Origin: Motiliproteus coralliicola
GTDB lineage: Bacteria > Pseudomonadota > Gammaproteobacteria > Pseudomonadales > Balneatricaceae
Length of the DNA: 64,000 bases
NCBI RefSeq assembly: GCF_003345655.1
Contig: NZ_QQOH01000003.1
Location: 372,001-436,000, forward strand
Direction of reading: 5' to 3'
Under the pieces are notes generated by a model that made no database searches, was not told the DNA's origin, and saw nothing but the letters and a program-made list of their open reading frames with translations. Positions within the stretch are counted from its first letter, which is position 1. The number at the start of each line of letters is the position of its first letter. Shown here piece by piece: positions 1 through 8,527 of this stretch. Made by a program: the position numbers and the translations under genes.

Positions 1-51
1 ATTGGCGACCAGAACTTTAGAGGTCATAAAGGTGCTGACTTTCAATGGCAT
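1..51 (-). CDS. N-terminal fragment of a possible CBS-domain protein
   Basis: Reading the minus strand from position 51 gives an ATG preceded by a clear AAGGAG ribosome binding site and 17 codons, MPLKVSTFMTSKVLVAN, before the window ends. The K-V-x-x-x-M-T pattern right after the start is how many small CBS-domain proteins begin, which bind adenine nucleotides. This is inferred from 17 residues only, so the start is well supported but the family is tentative. The gene is divergent from the cytochrome at 251. Confidence 0.45.
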   Translation of the reverse strand, partial: MPLKVSTFMTSKVLVAN

Positions 52-250
52 GGGTGACTCCTTGTATGCCTGATTTGGGTGTTCAGACCCCAGTACACCC
101 AAAGCTACGGGTGCTTGCAACCAATAAGCTTATAGAAATCGAGGGAACTGATCCGGATCAGGGTATCTAACAGTCACGAATCTCAGACTTGAGCAAACGT
201 CCCTCAAGGATTAAGTTGCGCTCTTAGACTGCACAAGGATATCCCGAGCT

Positions 251-1588
251 ATGCCGCTGTTACGCCGCCTGATCTACGTTCCTCTGCTAATGCTGGCCCT
301 GCCGCTGTCGACACAGGCAGGGGCCGAACCTCCCGCCCTGTTACAGCTGCTCTACAGTGGCAACCTCGATGGCGAACTCGAACCCTGCGGTTGCACCCTG
401 GATACCGATTTCGGCGGTATCCAGCGCCAGACCACCATGATCGATAACCTGCGCGAGAAAAATCCCGAACTTCTGCTGCTCAACAGCGGTGGCCTGTTCG
501 GCCCCGATATGGGCCACGACCAGATCAAGCACCGTTTTATCCTCAGCGGCATCACCGAACAGCAGTTCGATGCCTTTGGAGTCCAATGGGCCGACCTGCA
601 ACATGGCGAGCAGATGCTCAAAGAAAGCGGCCTGCCGTTCGTCGCCGGCAACTGGAAGGACGACCAGTTGGCCAAAGGCCAGACCCTGATGCGCGGCGAT
701 ACCCGTATTTTCTTCAGCCACTGGCTGGAACCGGAGAACTCCCCGTTCGTGGGTATGCAGGCTCAATCCCCAATCACCGAAGATCCCAAGCCGGTTCAGC
801 AAGCGCTGGATCAGGCCAAGCAGCGAGGCCTGCTGACCGTATTGAGCACCTCGCTGCCATTGGAGAAAGCCCAGCAACTGTTCCAGCTCGACAGCGTCGA
901 TATCCTGCTGATCAAATCCGCCTACGAGCAGTTCGCCGAGCCGCAACAACTGGGTAACACCCTGGTACTGCAGCCCGGATCACGGGGACAGCGCTTCGCG
1001 CTGCTGAACCTGGAGCTGGGTGCTGAGAAACGTATTCTGAACTGGAGCCAACAGGTGTTCGATCTGCCGGTCGACATTGCCAACGCCGAGCGGCTAAACC
1101 AGTGGTACGAGGACTACAACGAAACCCTGCGCCAGGACTATCTGGAACGGGTCAAGAAGCGCAAGGCGCTGAAGAGTGGCGACAGCCCCTACGGCGGTCA
1201 GCAGCTGTGCCAGGCCTGCCACCAGCCCCAGCATGAGATCTGGAGCCAGAGCCAGCACGCCCAGGCGTTTACCGATCTGGAGGAGGTCGGCAAGGCGTTC
1301 GACGGTCACTGCGTCGGCTGCCACGTGGTCGGTTACGAGCAAGAGGGTGGTTTCCTGGATCAGGAGCTGACCCCGAACCTGAGCGGTGTGCAGTGTGAAA
1401 ACTGCCACGGTCCCGCCAAGGAGCATGCTCTAAGCGCCGGTAAAACCGCGACCCCCAACAAGGGGCTTCCCAAGGAGCAGATCTGCAGCGGCTGTCACGT
1501 TAAGGAGCATAGTCCCAGCTTTAAGCCTGAACTCTACTGGCCCAAGATCGCCCACCCGGGCCTGCCTCCGCTGCCGCCCACGCAGTGA
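251..1588 (+). CDS. Periplasmic four-haem cytochrome c with 5'-nucleotidase-like N-terminus
   Basis: A 445-residue exported protein. Residues 1-25 form a signal peptide. An N-terminal half with a GELEPCGC motif (about residue 41-48) and a following GG-x-Q-R-Q stretch resembles the UshA-like metallophosphatase fold found fused to cytochromes. The C-terminal third carries four CxxCH haem c motifs: CQACH (about 319), CVGCH (353), CENCH (382) and CSGCH (412), similar to the cytochrome c554 family. It should act in periplasmic electron transfer; the donor and acceptor cannot be read from the sequence. The start has AAGGATATC upstream. It is transcribed alone, and a perfect hairpin lies between it and the convergent glxA-type gene. 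Confidence 0.85.
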   Translation: MPLLRRLIYVPLLMLALPLSTQAGAEPPALLQLLYSGNLDGELEPCGCTLDTDFGGIQRQTTMIDNLREKNPELLLLNSGGLFGPDMGHDQIKHRFILSGITEQQFDAFGVQWADLQHGEQMLKESGLPFVAGNWKDDQLAKGQTLMRGDTRIFFSHWLEPENSPFVGMQAQSPITEDPKPVQQALDQAKQRGLLTVLSTSLPLEKAQQLFQLDSVDILLIKSAYEQFAEPQQLGNTLVLQPGSRGQRFALLNLELGAEKRILNWSQQVFDLPVDIANAERLNQWYEDYNETLRQDYLERVKKRKALKSGDSPYGGQQLCQACHQPQHEIWSQSQHAQAFTDLEEVGKAFDGHCVGCHVVGYEQEGGFLDQELTPNLSGVQCENCHGPAKEHALSAGKTATPNKGLPKEQICSGCHVKEHSPSFKPELYWPKIAHPGLPPLPPTQ

Positions 1589-1625
1589 TTTAGACATTCA
1601 TTCAGGCCAAAAGCCCAACCTCTCT

Positions 1626-1646
1626 GACCCCGGCCATGCCGGGGTC
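1626..1646. terminator. Perfect 9-bp hairpin between convergent genes
   Basis: GACCCCGGC and GCCGGGGTC flank a CAT loop. The hairpin sits between the cytochrome stop (1588) and the glxA-type stop, which it overlaps. It lacks a clear T-tract, so it may act as a bidirectional stop or as a 3' end stabiliser. Confidence 0.5.
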
Positions 1647-2622
1647 AATCCATCACCAGCTCGCTACGATGAAAACACACCCGATATTCCTTGGGTGAGA
1701 TCCCCAGCTGCTTGTCGAAGTGGTAGCGCATGCTGGTGGCATTATCGAAGCCGGACTGTTCGGCCACCTTATCGATCGAGCAGCTTTCCGATTCCAGTAG
1801 GGTTTTGGCCCGGTTTAGGCGAATCTGTATCAGCCAGGCGTTGGCCGAACAATCATAAGCCGCACGGAATTTGCGGTCGAAACTACGCCGCGACATACAG
1901 GCCTTCTCGGCCATCTGATCGACGCTGATCGGTTGGGAGAGGTTGGCCAGCACCCAGTCGATCGCCCCGGCAAACTGGGACGGCGACTTGATCACCGGGG
2001 TTTCGACAAACTGCGCCTGCCCGCCTTTGCGCTGCGGCGACATCACCAATCGTCGGGCCACCTGATTGGCCCGCTGGTAGCCATAATCCTGCCGGATCAC
2101 CTCGATCCCCAGATCAATCCCGGCGGCACTGCCGGCCGAACAGCCCAACCGCCCATCGAACACGTAGAGCACGTTATCGACGTAATCCACTTGGGGAAAC
2201 TGCTGCCGAAAGCGCTCGGTGTAGAGCCAGTGGGTGGTCGCCTTGCGGCCATCGAGCAATCCCAGCCTCCCGAGTAGAAAGGCGCCGGAACAGAAGGTCA
2301 AAATCCGCTTGCCCTCGGCATCAAACTGACTGACTTCGTCTGTAACCCGGTCTACCACCGGCTCCTCAGTGACCGGCCAGCTGGGGATCACCAGGGTGTC
2401 GTAATCGCTCAGCGATTCGACCTGGCGGGTGCTGATCAAGATATCGGCGCTGGTCCGAAACGGACCGCTGGATAGCGATACCACGTCGCAGCGGTACCAG
2501 TCATCGTACTCCGGGCGCTCCAGCCCGAAGATCTCCACCGCACAGGCCAGCTCAAACAGGGTGACCTGCTCATGGGCGAGTATGGCAACCCGATTCATCC
2601 GAGCCTCCGTTATCGTCTTCAC
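1645..2622 (-). CDS. GlxA family transcriptional regulator (DJ-1/PfpI + AraC HTH)
   Basis: A 325-residue regulator. Residues about 10-180 form a DJ-1/PfpI-like domain with the FCSGAFLLG nucleophile-elbow motif, so the Cys is kept. Residues about 220-315 form an AraC-type double helix-turn-helix (MAEKACMSRRSFDRKF and DKVAEQSGFDNATSMRYHF). Family members control catabolism of small amines or amino acids, but the ligand here is unknown. It is divergent from the rhodanese gene at 2736 with 113 bp between them, so it may control that operon. Confidence 0.9.
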   Translation of the reverse strand: MKTITEARMNRVAILAHEQVTLFELACAVEIFGLERPEYDDWYRCDVVSLSSGPFRTSADILISTRQVESLSDYDTLVIPSWPVTEEPVVDRVTDEVSQFDAEGKRILTFCSGAFLLGRLGLLDGRKATTHWLYTERFRQQFPQVDYVDNVLYVFDGRLGCSAGSAAGIDLGIEVIRQDYGYQRANQVARRLVMSPQRKGGQAQFVETPVIKSPSQFAGAIDWVLANLSQPISVDQMAEKACMSRRSFDRKFRAAYDCSANAWLIQIRLNRAKTLLESESCSIDKVAEQSGFDNATSMRYHFDKQLGISPKEYRVCFHRSELVMD

Positions 2623-2735
2623 AACTATTGGCTTGATCTTAGCGAAGCATGACTTTCAGGCCAATAGTTGAATCAAATTGACTGCCGCAGAATAACGACC
2701 AAGCGCTTCAACCATGACACCGCAGGAGAACTTCC

Positions 2736-3140
2736 ATGACCTCAGCCGTATCCCGAATCCAAGCCGCCGCCAGCCCCGACGCCCTGGCCCACTTCGAAGC
2801 CCTGCTCGCGTTCGAAACCGACTGTTGGGACGTACAGCATGCAATCAGCAACGACCGTCGCGACTTTGTTCTGCTCGATGTGCGTAGCCGTGATCACTAC
2901 CGGCAAGGGCATATCGATCAGGCGCTCAGCTTGCCCTACCCCCAACTCAATCAACAAAACCTGGCCGACTATCCGATGGACACCCTGTTCGTGGTCTATT
3001 GCGCCGGCCCCCACTGCAACGCCACCGAAAAAGCCGCCATCCGGCTGGCCAAGTTGGGGCGTCCATTGAAGAAGATGATTGGCGGAGTGACCGGCTGGAT
3101 CGATGAAGGCTTTGAGCTGATCAGCCAGACTCAAGGCTGA
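2736..3140 (+). CDS. Rhodanese-like domain protein
   Basis: A 134-residue, single-domain sulfurtransferase-like protein without signal peptide. The pattern LLDVRSRDHYRQGHIDQA is the typical rhodanese CH2 motif A, and VVYCAGPHCNATEKAA contains the active-site Cys loop (YC-A-GPHCN), so the catalytic Cys is present. The role is sulfur transfer or thiol signalling; the physiological acceptor is unknown. The start is chosen for the upstream CAGGAGAA. The DUF1272 gene follows 53 bp downstream and probably belongs to the same transcript. Confidence 0.88.
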   Translation: MTSAVSRIQAAASPDALAHFEALLAFETDCWDVQHAISNDRRDFVLLDVRSRDHYRQGHIDQALSLPYPQLNQQNLADYPMDTLFVVYCAGPHCNATEKAAIRLAKLGRPLKKMIGGVTGWIDEGFELISQTQG

Positions 3141-3193
3141 GCAGTTGTCATCCCGCCCGCGGCACACCCTGGATGAATCTAAGGAGAACAACG

Positions 3194-3433
3194 ATGCTCG
3201 AACTTCGACCCAACTGCGAATGCTGCGATAAAGACCTGCCGCCCGAGTCCGATCAGGCGATGATCTGCAGCTTTGAGTGCACCTTCTGCAAAGACTGTGT
3301 CGATCATCGGCTAAACGGAGTCTGTCCCAACTGCGGCGGTAACTTCAGCCCCCGCCCGATCCGGCCTGAGTCAAAGCTGGAGAAAAACCCGCCCTCAACC
3401 CGGCGAGTGTTCAACCCCCAGAGCTGCGGTTAA
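3194..3433 (+). CDS. DUF1272 small zinc-binding protein
   Basis: A 79-residue protein with CECCDKDL, a CSFECTFCKDC segment and CPNCGG, giving four Cys pairs fit to bind zinc. This is the DUF1272 family, whose function is unknown. The start at 3194 is preferred over an upstream in-frame codon because AAGGAGAACAACG precedes it and family proteins begin M-L-E-L-R-P. Its stop overlaps the stop of the convergent AraC gene by a few bases. Confidence 0.85.
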   Translation: MLELRPNCECCDKDLPPESDQAMICSFECTFCKDCVDHRLNGVCPNCGGNFSPRPIRPESKLEKNPPSTRRVFNPQSCG

Positions 3434-4356
3434 CCGCGTCGGCTGCGCAGATACTGCCCCGGGGTGGTGCCGATATGGCTTTTGAACTGCCGACCCAGGT
3501 GGCTCTGATTGGAGAAACCGCAGTCCAGCGCCAGCTGCGCTAGTGACGGCTTATGGCCGATGGCAGCAGCCTGTTCCAGTTGCTGCTTGGCCCGTTCGAT
3601 CCGCACCCGGGTCAGGAACTGCTGCGGAGTCTGGGCCAGGCTGACCCGGAACATCCGGCAGAAGTGGTATTCGCTGAGCCCAGCAATCGCGGCCAGTTCG
3701 GCCAGTCGGATCGGGCGCTGATAATTGGCCTGAATATAGTCGATCACCCGTTCCCTGACCTGGGGTGCCAGGCCACCGGTCAGGCTGGCCGGTTCCGGCT
3801 TATCGAGCTGCAGGTGTTTGAGCAGATTGACCAGCAGCGTCTGAACCCCCTGCTCCACCGCCAGGCTGTTGTCGCCGCTCTGCCAATCCCAACCCAGTAA
3901 TCCGTATCGCCCCAGCGCTTCGATGGCCGGGTCGGAATCGAAATTCAGCTCCGGCAGTTCGACCCGACGCGGGTCCAGATCGAAGGTCTTCAACGCCAAC
4001 CGCTTCAGATAGTCATCGTCGAAATAGAGATGCATAAACTCCTGGGTCGGACCGATCTCCCAGGCCGAATAGGCCCCCTTGGGCATCAGGCAGAACAGCC
4101 CCGGCCCACCGCGACGGGACTGCTGGTCGGTGCGCTGGGTGCGATGACCGCCGTCGAGATAGAGGCTGAAGGTGTGGCTGCGCTCGTTCTGGTAATAGAC
4201 CCGCTCGCAACCGTTGCGGTACTGCACCAACCGCAGCCCTTCGGGTAGCCCGAGGCAACGTCGAGGCGCCGCGTTGGAGTCAAAGAACCAGGTCGGTCGA
4301 TTGACACCGGACGGGCCGACGGCGCGGCTATCGGTTGGGTTACGGGAGTCGGTCAT
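3430..4356 (-). CDS. AraC family transcriptional regulator
   Basis: A 308-residue protein. The N-terminal 180 residues look like a cupin-type sensor (FCLMPKGAYSAWEIGPTQEF segment). The C-terminal 100 residues carry two helix-turn-helices (LAELAAIAGLSEYHFCRMF and LAQLALDCGFSNQSHLGRQF) ending in TTPGQYLRSR, the AraC/XylS signature. It faces away from the EamA exporter gene at 4641 and may regulate it, which is inference from position. The ligand is unknown. Confidence 0.88.
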   Translation of the reverse strand: MTDSRNPTDSRAVGPSGVNRPTWFFDSNAAPRRCLGLPEGLRLVQYRNGCERVYYQNERSHTFSLYLDGGHRTQRTDQQSRRGGPGLFCLMPKGAYSAWEIGPTQEFMHLYFDDDYLKRLALKTFDLDPRRVELPELNFDSDPAIEALGRYGLLGWDWQSGDNSLAVEQGVQTLLVNLLKHLQLDKPEPASLTGGLAPQVRERVIDYIQANYQRPIRLAELAAIAGLSEYHFCRMFRVSLAQTPQQFLTRVRIERAKQQLEQAAAIGHKPSLAQLALDCGFSNQSHLGRQFKSHIGTTPGQYLRSRRG

Positions 4357-4640
4357 TTGCGCTGCTGGTTAGAGCCAGTTCTGTTCAGTTCGATTCAGTT
4401 GGGATGAGCCAAGGCTAGGCCAAGGGCTGAGCTTCTATCTCGGAAACTCGATACTGACCCAAGACTAGCTAAGCCGCCCCGGCTCGCCAAGCACTCCACC
4501 CCAGTTAACCGCAAGATCGTGCCAAAAACGGCAGCACGGTGAAATCCGTCTGCACCGCCCCGCGGCACTATTGCTGGATCAAGGTTGCTGAATCACTCAA
4601 ATCCGGCATCCCCCCGACCAGATATAAAAAGGTACCCGCC

Positions 4641-5594
4641 ATGCTCAACGCTCTACTCTACGTCACCACCCTGCTGGTCTGGGGCGGTTCCTGGCTGGCG
4701 ATCAAATGGCAGGCCGGTCCGGTGCCTACCAGCCTGTCGATCCTGTACCGGTTCGGGCTGGCCGCTGCGCTGCTGATCGCCCTGGTGCTGCTGTTCGGTC
4801 GCTTGCAGCGCACCACACGCCGGGATCAGTGGTTCTGCGCGCTGCAGGGGGGCTGCTTGTACTCCTGCAACTTTATCGCCTTCTACCTGGCCACCGACTA
4901 TATCGCCAGCGGTCTGGTGGCGGTGGTGATGTCGACCACCACCCTGCTCAACGCCGCCCACAACCGGCTGTTCTGGCAGCAACCGGCCGGCCCTCGCTTC
5001 CGCTGGGCGGCACTGCTGGGCACCATCGGACTGATGCTGCTGTTCAGCAACGACCTGCTGTCGCAGCAGTGGTCCCAGCAGACCCTCTACGGCATCGGGT
5101 TCGCACTGCTGGGCAGCTGGCTGTTCTCGCTCGGTAATATGGTCGGCGTACGCCACGCCAAAAATGGTCTTCAACCGCTGACCTACAACAGCTGGGCGAT
5201 GCTCTACGGCTGCCTGATTCTGCTGTCGGTGACGCTGGTCCAGCTCGGATTTAAACCTGACAGCTTCCAGCAGGTGGCCTGGTGGGACTCCAATCCCCGC
5301 TACTTCTGGGGCCTGCTCTATCTGGCCGTACTGGCCTCGGTGGTGGGCTTTAATGTCTACCTGCTGCTGGTGGCCCGGATCGGCGCCAACAGCGCCGCTT
5401 ACACCCTGGTCGGTACCCCGGTGATCGCGCTGACCCTATCGAGCCTGTTTGAAGATTATCGCTGGACCGGCACAGGTATGATCGGCCTGCTGGTGGTAAT
5501 TGCCGGGAACCTGTTGGTTTTGGGAAAACCGCCAGCGCTGGGCTCTTTGCGGCGCTGGAGTGGCAGAATAAGACAGCGGTTTCTAACTTTCTAA
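4641..5594 (+). CDS. EamA/DMT family transporter
   Basis: A 317-residue inner-membrane protein with about ten hydrophobic segments and the two-repeat EamA layout (first half starting LYVTTLLVWGGSWLAIKWQ; second near FALLGSWLFSLGNMVGVRHA). The drug/metabolite transporter superfamily exports amino acids, metabolites or drugs; the substrate is not evident. The ATG at 4641 fits the first membrane helix, while a longer in-frame extension upstream has no helix or family resemblance. The C-terminal tail is basic. Confidence 0.85.
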   Translation: MLNALLYVTTLLVWGGSWLAIKWQAGPVPTSLSILYRFGLAAALLIALVLLFGRLQRTTRRDQWFCALQGGCLYSCNFIAFYLATDYIASGLVAVVMSTTTLLNAAHNRLFWQQPAGPRFRWAALLGTIGLMLLFSNDLLSQQWSQQTLYGIGFALLGSWLFSLGNMVGVRHAKNGLQPLTYNSWAMLYGCLILLSVTLVQLGFKPDSFQQVAWWDSNPRYFWGLLYLAVLASVVGFNVYLLLVARIGANSAAYTLVGTPVIALTLSSLFEDYRWTGTGMIGLLVVIAGNLLVLGKPPALGSLRRWSGRIRQRFLTF

Positions 5595-5621
5595 GGCCGG
5601 TTCAAACAGCTGAAACAGTTC

Positions 5622-5653
5622 CAGAAGCCGCAGAGACTTGTTCGCAGGCTCGC
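5622..5653. repeat. Partial copy of a dispersed repeat (matches 62583-62614)
   Basis: A 24-base stretch starting CAGAAGCCGCAG and ending TTGTTCGC is identical to 62583-62606, the right end of the inverted-repeat element described there. Similarity fades over the next ten bases. The copy lies in the 69-bp gap between two convergent genes. Confidence 0.7.
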
Positions 5654-5663
5654 TAGCACAGTC

Positions 5664-6635
5664 TCATTGAGCGATTCGAACTTGATCTCTACCTGCATTT
5701 TTAGCCTGATACAAAGCGATGTCTGCTTCTCTTAAGCTTTGCTCAATTGAGGTGTCCTTGTGCAAATGGCTTATTCCAAAGCTCAGGGTACAGCTGATAT
5801 CAGCCCGATTATAAATCACTCTGTGCCATCTCACTTTTTCAAGTAACTTATTAGCAAAATGCTGGGCTTGTTCGATATCGGTTTGAGGAAGTATAAATAA
5901 AAACTCTTCACCGCCCCAGCGTGCAACAATGTCTTGTGAGCGGCACTGGTTCTTGAAGAATCCGGCTAGCGACATTAATACGTAGTCACCAGCGTCGTGA
6001 CCGTATTCATCATTAATTTCCTTAAAGTGATCAATATCAGCCAACATAATGCTTAACGGCTCATCATTGCGCTTCATACGATTATATTCGTGTTGAATTT
6101 TATCCATTGCATCACGACGGTTTGATAGCTTGGTGAGCGGATCATATTTGGCTAACCGCTCAAACTCCTTACTTATTTTAACAGCATCATCAAAAGACTT
6201 TTCACGTGAGTATTCGTAAAAAGAAGATAAAAAAGTCACGGTTAAAAATGATAGTATCAGTCGAACTTTAAAGTCGGAGTCATAACTCGCAGAAATCAGG
6301 GCGTCGCCTGGATAGAACATAATCACACTAGTGATTATCACAAATAAAGCGATATCCCACAGCCCTCGCTTTAAGCCATGTAAAAATAACGCGACAGGGG
6401 CTACCATAAATATCCATAACGGCCCTGTATTACTCACACCTCCTGAATAAACAAGGTAAACCATTAAAATAATGAGCGAATACAGGATCGTATTTGAAGA
6501 AAGATCGATATTGCCGGTATATTTTTGAATCAAATATCCGACCAAATAAACTGAGCTGGCAATTAATAACGTTAAACCTAACGGCCAATTGGTTTGGACA
6601 AAAGCGACGACCCCCATCGCAAAGGTGATGGACAT
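5664..6635 (-). CDS. Membrane diguanylate cyclase (GGDEF)
   Basis: A 323-residue protein with several N-terminal membrane helices (residues 1-150) and a C-terminal GGDEF domain (about 160-320). The signature is GGEEF, and an RSQD inhibitory I-site lies five residues upstream, so it should make c-di-GMP and be product-inhibited. Base composition is more AT-rich than most of the window. Coding-like sequence stays open in frame upstream of this ATG back to a stop at 6762-6764, with no ATG, GTG or TTG in frame, so the N-terminus may be truncated or frameshifted. Confidence 0.88.
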   Translation of the reverse strand: MSITFAMGVVAFVQTNWPLGLTLLIASSVYLVGYLIQKYTGNIDLSSNTILYSLIILMVYLVYSGGVSNTGPLWIFMVAPVALFLHGLKRGLWDIALFVIITSVIMFYPGDALISASYDSDFKVRLILSFLTVTFLSSFYEYSREKSFDDAVKISKEFERLAKYDPLTKLSNRRDAMDKIQHEYNRMKRNDEPLSIMLADIDHFKEINDEYGHDAGDYVLMSLAGFFKNQCRSQDIVARWGGEEFLFILPQTDIEQAQHFANKLLEKVRWHRVIYNRADISCTLSFGISHLHKDTSIEQSLREADIALYQAKNAGRDQVRIAQ

Positions 6636-7050
6636 CCCAACAAAAGAGAATATATTAACAACAAGCGCGCGACGGTAAGAGTCGTCATACTTGTTGTCAC
6701 CTAATCCGGCTTTGAAATAGGCTAATAAAAGGCGTCTAACTATAATAACTGCCTCATATTTCTAGTAACGATTAGCTATCGATATTAGCATGAAATTGTG
6801 ATTATTAAAGTTGTAACGCCATACCGTGAGGCGATGTACGCTGTTGAGCCTAGCAGTTTTAAAGGAGTATAGCCTCAGGCGACGAAGGCCGAGTCGATAG
6901 TCAAATGCCTTAAGTGTTGAGGTAGACCTAACCCAAGGCTGTTGCCGACGTTTGGCACAATCGCGGCTCAGTCGCGACTAAATCTTGTCGAGTTGATCGA
7001 CCAACAAGGCGCTGGCTGTATCGAGCTTACTTCAGCCGAACAGTCCCGGT
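6636..7050. other. AT-rich intergenic tract at the end of the cassette array
   Basis: A 415-bp stretch with no convincing complete gene. The first 126 bases extend the diguanylate cyclase frame on the minus strand without a start codon. A lone integron-type core (GTTAGGT on the minus strand, 6926-6932) is present, but no matching inner arms were found, so a full attC site is not called. Nothing else was recognised. Confidence 0.6.
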
Positions 7051-7542
7051 TTACTCTTTCCGCCGGAACTCATAACCGGACATCTGCCGTTGCACCAAAA
7101 GCATCGATAACAACACAGAAACGCCGAAAAATACGATGCCGATGTGAACCGAAATGCTGGCCAACATGCCGAGTTTGATTGTTGCCACAAGGATGGCAAC
7201 GATAAACACATCGGCCATCGACCACTTGCCGACAATCGCCAGGCGCTTAAGTGACTGTAACTTCATCGCTTCATCGTTATGTTTTTCAACGATCAGATCG
7301 CGAATCAGCTTTAACTTATAAATGGGGCCAAGGATGCTGAAGGCGAAAATCACCAGAAACAGGAAGATCTCGCCTTCTTTTAGCAAATGTAATATTCCGC
7401 CTAATAGAGAAAAGGTGTCATTAAAGATAAGAAATTTGCTAAAGGTAAACATGGGAAGAAGAATACCGGCGATAAAACAGATACAGGATACGATCCAGAT
7501 ATTGTTATCAGATAGCAATTTTCTTAGCATAAAATTACACAT
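7051..7542 (-). CDS. PqiA-domain inner-membrane protein
   Basis: A 163-residue protein with four hydrophobic segments. The GKWSMADVFIVAILVATIK stretch is the hallmark of the paraquat-inducible protein A family, whose larger members work with MCE-domain PqiB in lipid transport across the envelope. This one is a single-domain form without PqiB or PqiC nearby. The ATG at 7542 is preferred to an upstream TTG; a second candidate is the Met four codons further in. It is AT-rich, on the same strand as the cassette genes, and starts just past a truncated attC. Confidence 0.75.
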   Translation of the reverse strand: MCNFMLRKLLSDNNIWIVSCICFIAGILLPMFTFSKFLIFNDTFSLLGGILHLLKEGEIFLFLVIFAFSILGPIYKLKLIRDLIVEKHNDEAMKLQSLKRLAIVGKWSMADVFIVAILVATIKLGMLASISVHIGIVFFGVSVLLSMLLVQRQMSGYEFRRKE

Positions 7543-7566
7543 TAAATATTTTCCAATTGACGTCAA

Positions 7567-7608
7567 AAGAACCGGCGCTAAAACCGTCCAGTTGCTGCCT
7601 TGTTAGCT
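7567..7608 (-). other. Truncated attC-like site (left half)
   Basis: On the minus strand, five bases after the stop of the gene at 7614, the sequence reads AGCTAAC-AAGGC, the same start as the complete attC at 9835-9924. A weak stem (CAACTGGACG with CGTCAATTG) follows, but no GTTRRRY core closes the site. It looks like an attC whose right half has been lost or has decayed. Confidence 0.5.
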
Positions 7609-7613
7609 GCTTT

Positions 7614-8456
7614 CTATGGTTCATTTTCCATTTCTAGCAACTTTCTATCAGGAAACCGTTTTTTCATTTCTTCCGCGGAAAGCATCTGCATTCTCGTTGG
7701 CTCTCTTTCTTTCCGAATTCTATTGAATTGTTCTTCAACCCCACCAACGCGCCTATCATTTCCTTTGGGTGGGTGGCGAACGTCTACAGCTGTAAGAATA
7801 TTTACACAACCTCTAATAATCGATTCGTCCCCATCGTCTTCTAGCTCGTCGTAATCATGCGGGGACTGCTCCTTATAGGTAAGGTCTAGTACAGTTGCCG
7901 CGAGTTCGCGTAACTTTTCGATATCATTGTTAATAAGAAGCATAATTACATTGCCAAATGAGATTGCTTCTTCAGTCGTAGGGACATAGCCGTTATGGAT
8001 TACTTTATTTCTAAATGGGACCTCTTTGTTTGTATTAAGTAGGGTGGGGGATTTTTTCGTAAGCAGGGTCGCAGCTGTGACATAAGCTCCAACTTGACGC
8101 TCGGACATCTTTGAGAGTGTTTTCCAGCTAGAATCAATAGCATCCTTACTAATGCCCTGATGATTCATAACGACTCGCCAGTAAAACTCATAGAATCTCT
8201 CTAAAGCAGATGCAAAGGACGAAACAGCTTCACGCGGATACCCGTCGACAATGGCGTTTAGACCCATTTCGAAAAGCAGTTCAAACTTTACGTTATCTAA
8301 AATTACGCTGCTCTCATGTCCCTTGCCGCATTTTACTTCGTATTCTCCACTATCAGATAAACGTGTTAGTGGTACAGGAACATCAAGGGATGCGTGGCCA
8401 TCAAACCCCTTTGTTTTTTCATAAGCACATTTTGGGCAAAATAATTTAACAATCAT
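7614..8456 (-). CDS. Cassette protein with zinc-ribbon start and HEPN-like motif
   Basis: A 280-residue protein of unrecognised family. The N-terminus has CPKC (about residue 8) and CGKGHE (about 43), which could form a zinc ribbon. The middle is helical, and FRNKVIHNGY (about 150) gives the RxxxxH signature of HEPN domains, which are often RNases in toxin-antitoxin and antiphage systems. The C-terminal third is charged and low in hydrophobics. The gene lies between a complete attC (8473-8527) and a half attC, in cassette orientation. A nuclease role is inference from one motif. Confidence 0.7.
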   Translation of the reverse strand: MIVKLFCPKCAYEKTKGFDGHASLDVPVPLTRLSDSGEYEVKCGKGHESSVILDNVKFELLFEMGLNAIVDGYPREAVSSFASALERFYEFYWRVVMNHQGISKDAIDSSWKTLSKMSERQVGAYVTAATLLTKKSPTLLNTNKEVPFRNKVIHNGYVPTTEEAISFGNVIMLLINNDIEKLRELAATVLDLTYKEQSPHDYDELEDDGDESIIRGCVNILTAVDVRHPPKGNDRRVGGVEEQFNRIRKEREPTRMQMLSAEEMKKRFPDRKLLEMENEP

Positions 8457-8472
8457 GGTATGTACTCTGTAC

Positions 8473-8527
8473 AGCTAACGCCTAAATCAGGTGTGCCATA
8501 GACCTCACCTGGATTTACTTGTTAGAT
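8473..8527 (-). repeat. attC recombination site (integron cassette)
   Basis: On the minus strand the site begins with ATCTAAC, a perfect RYYYAAC inverse core, and ends with GTTAGCT. The arms AAATCCAGGTG and CACCTGATTT pair with one unpaired base, the extrahelical base typical of attC, around a short loop. At 55 bp it is a compact site. The stop codon of the upstream gene (8515) falls inside it, as is common in cassettes. Cores and arms were read directly; recombination activity is inferred. Confidence 0.8.

Noticed and set aside
6901-7050. Possible third complete attC after the PqiA-like gene
   Set aside because: Only one good core (6926-6932) is present; matching inner arms and the other core could not be found.
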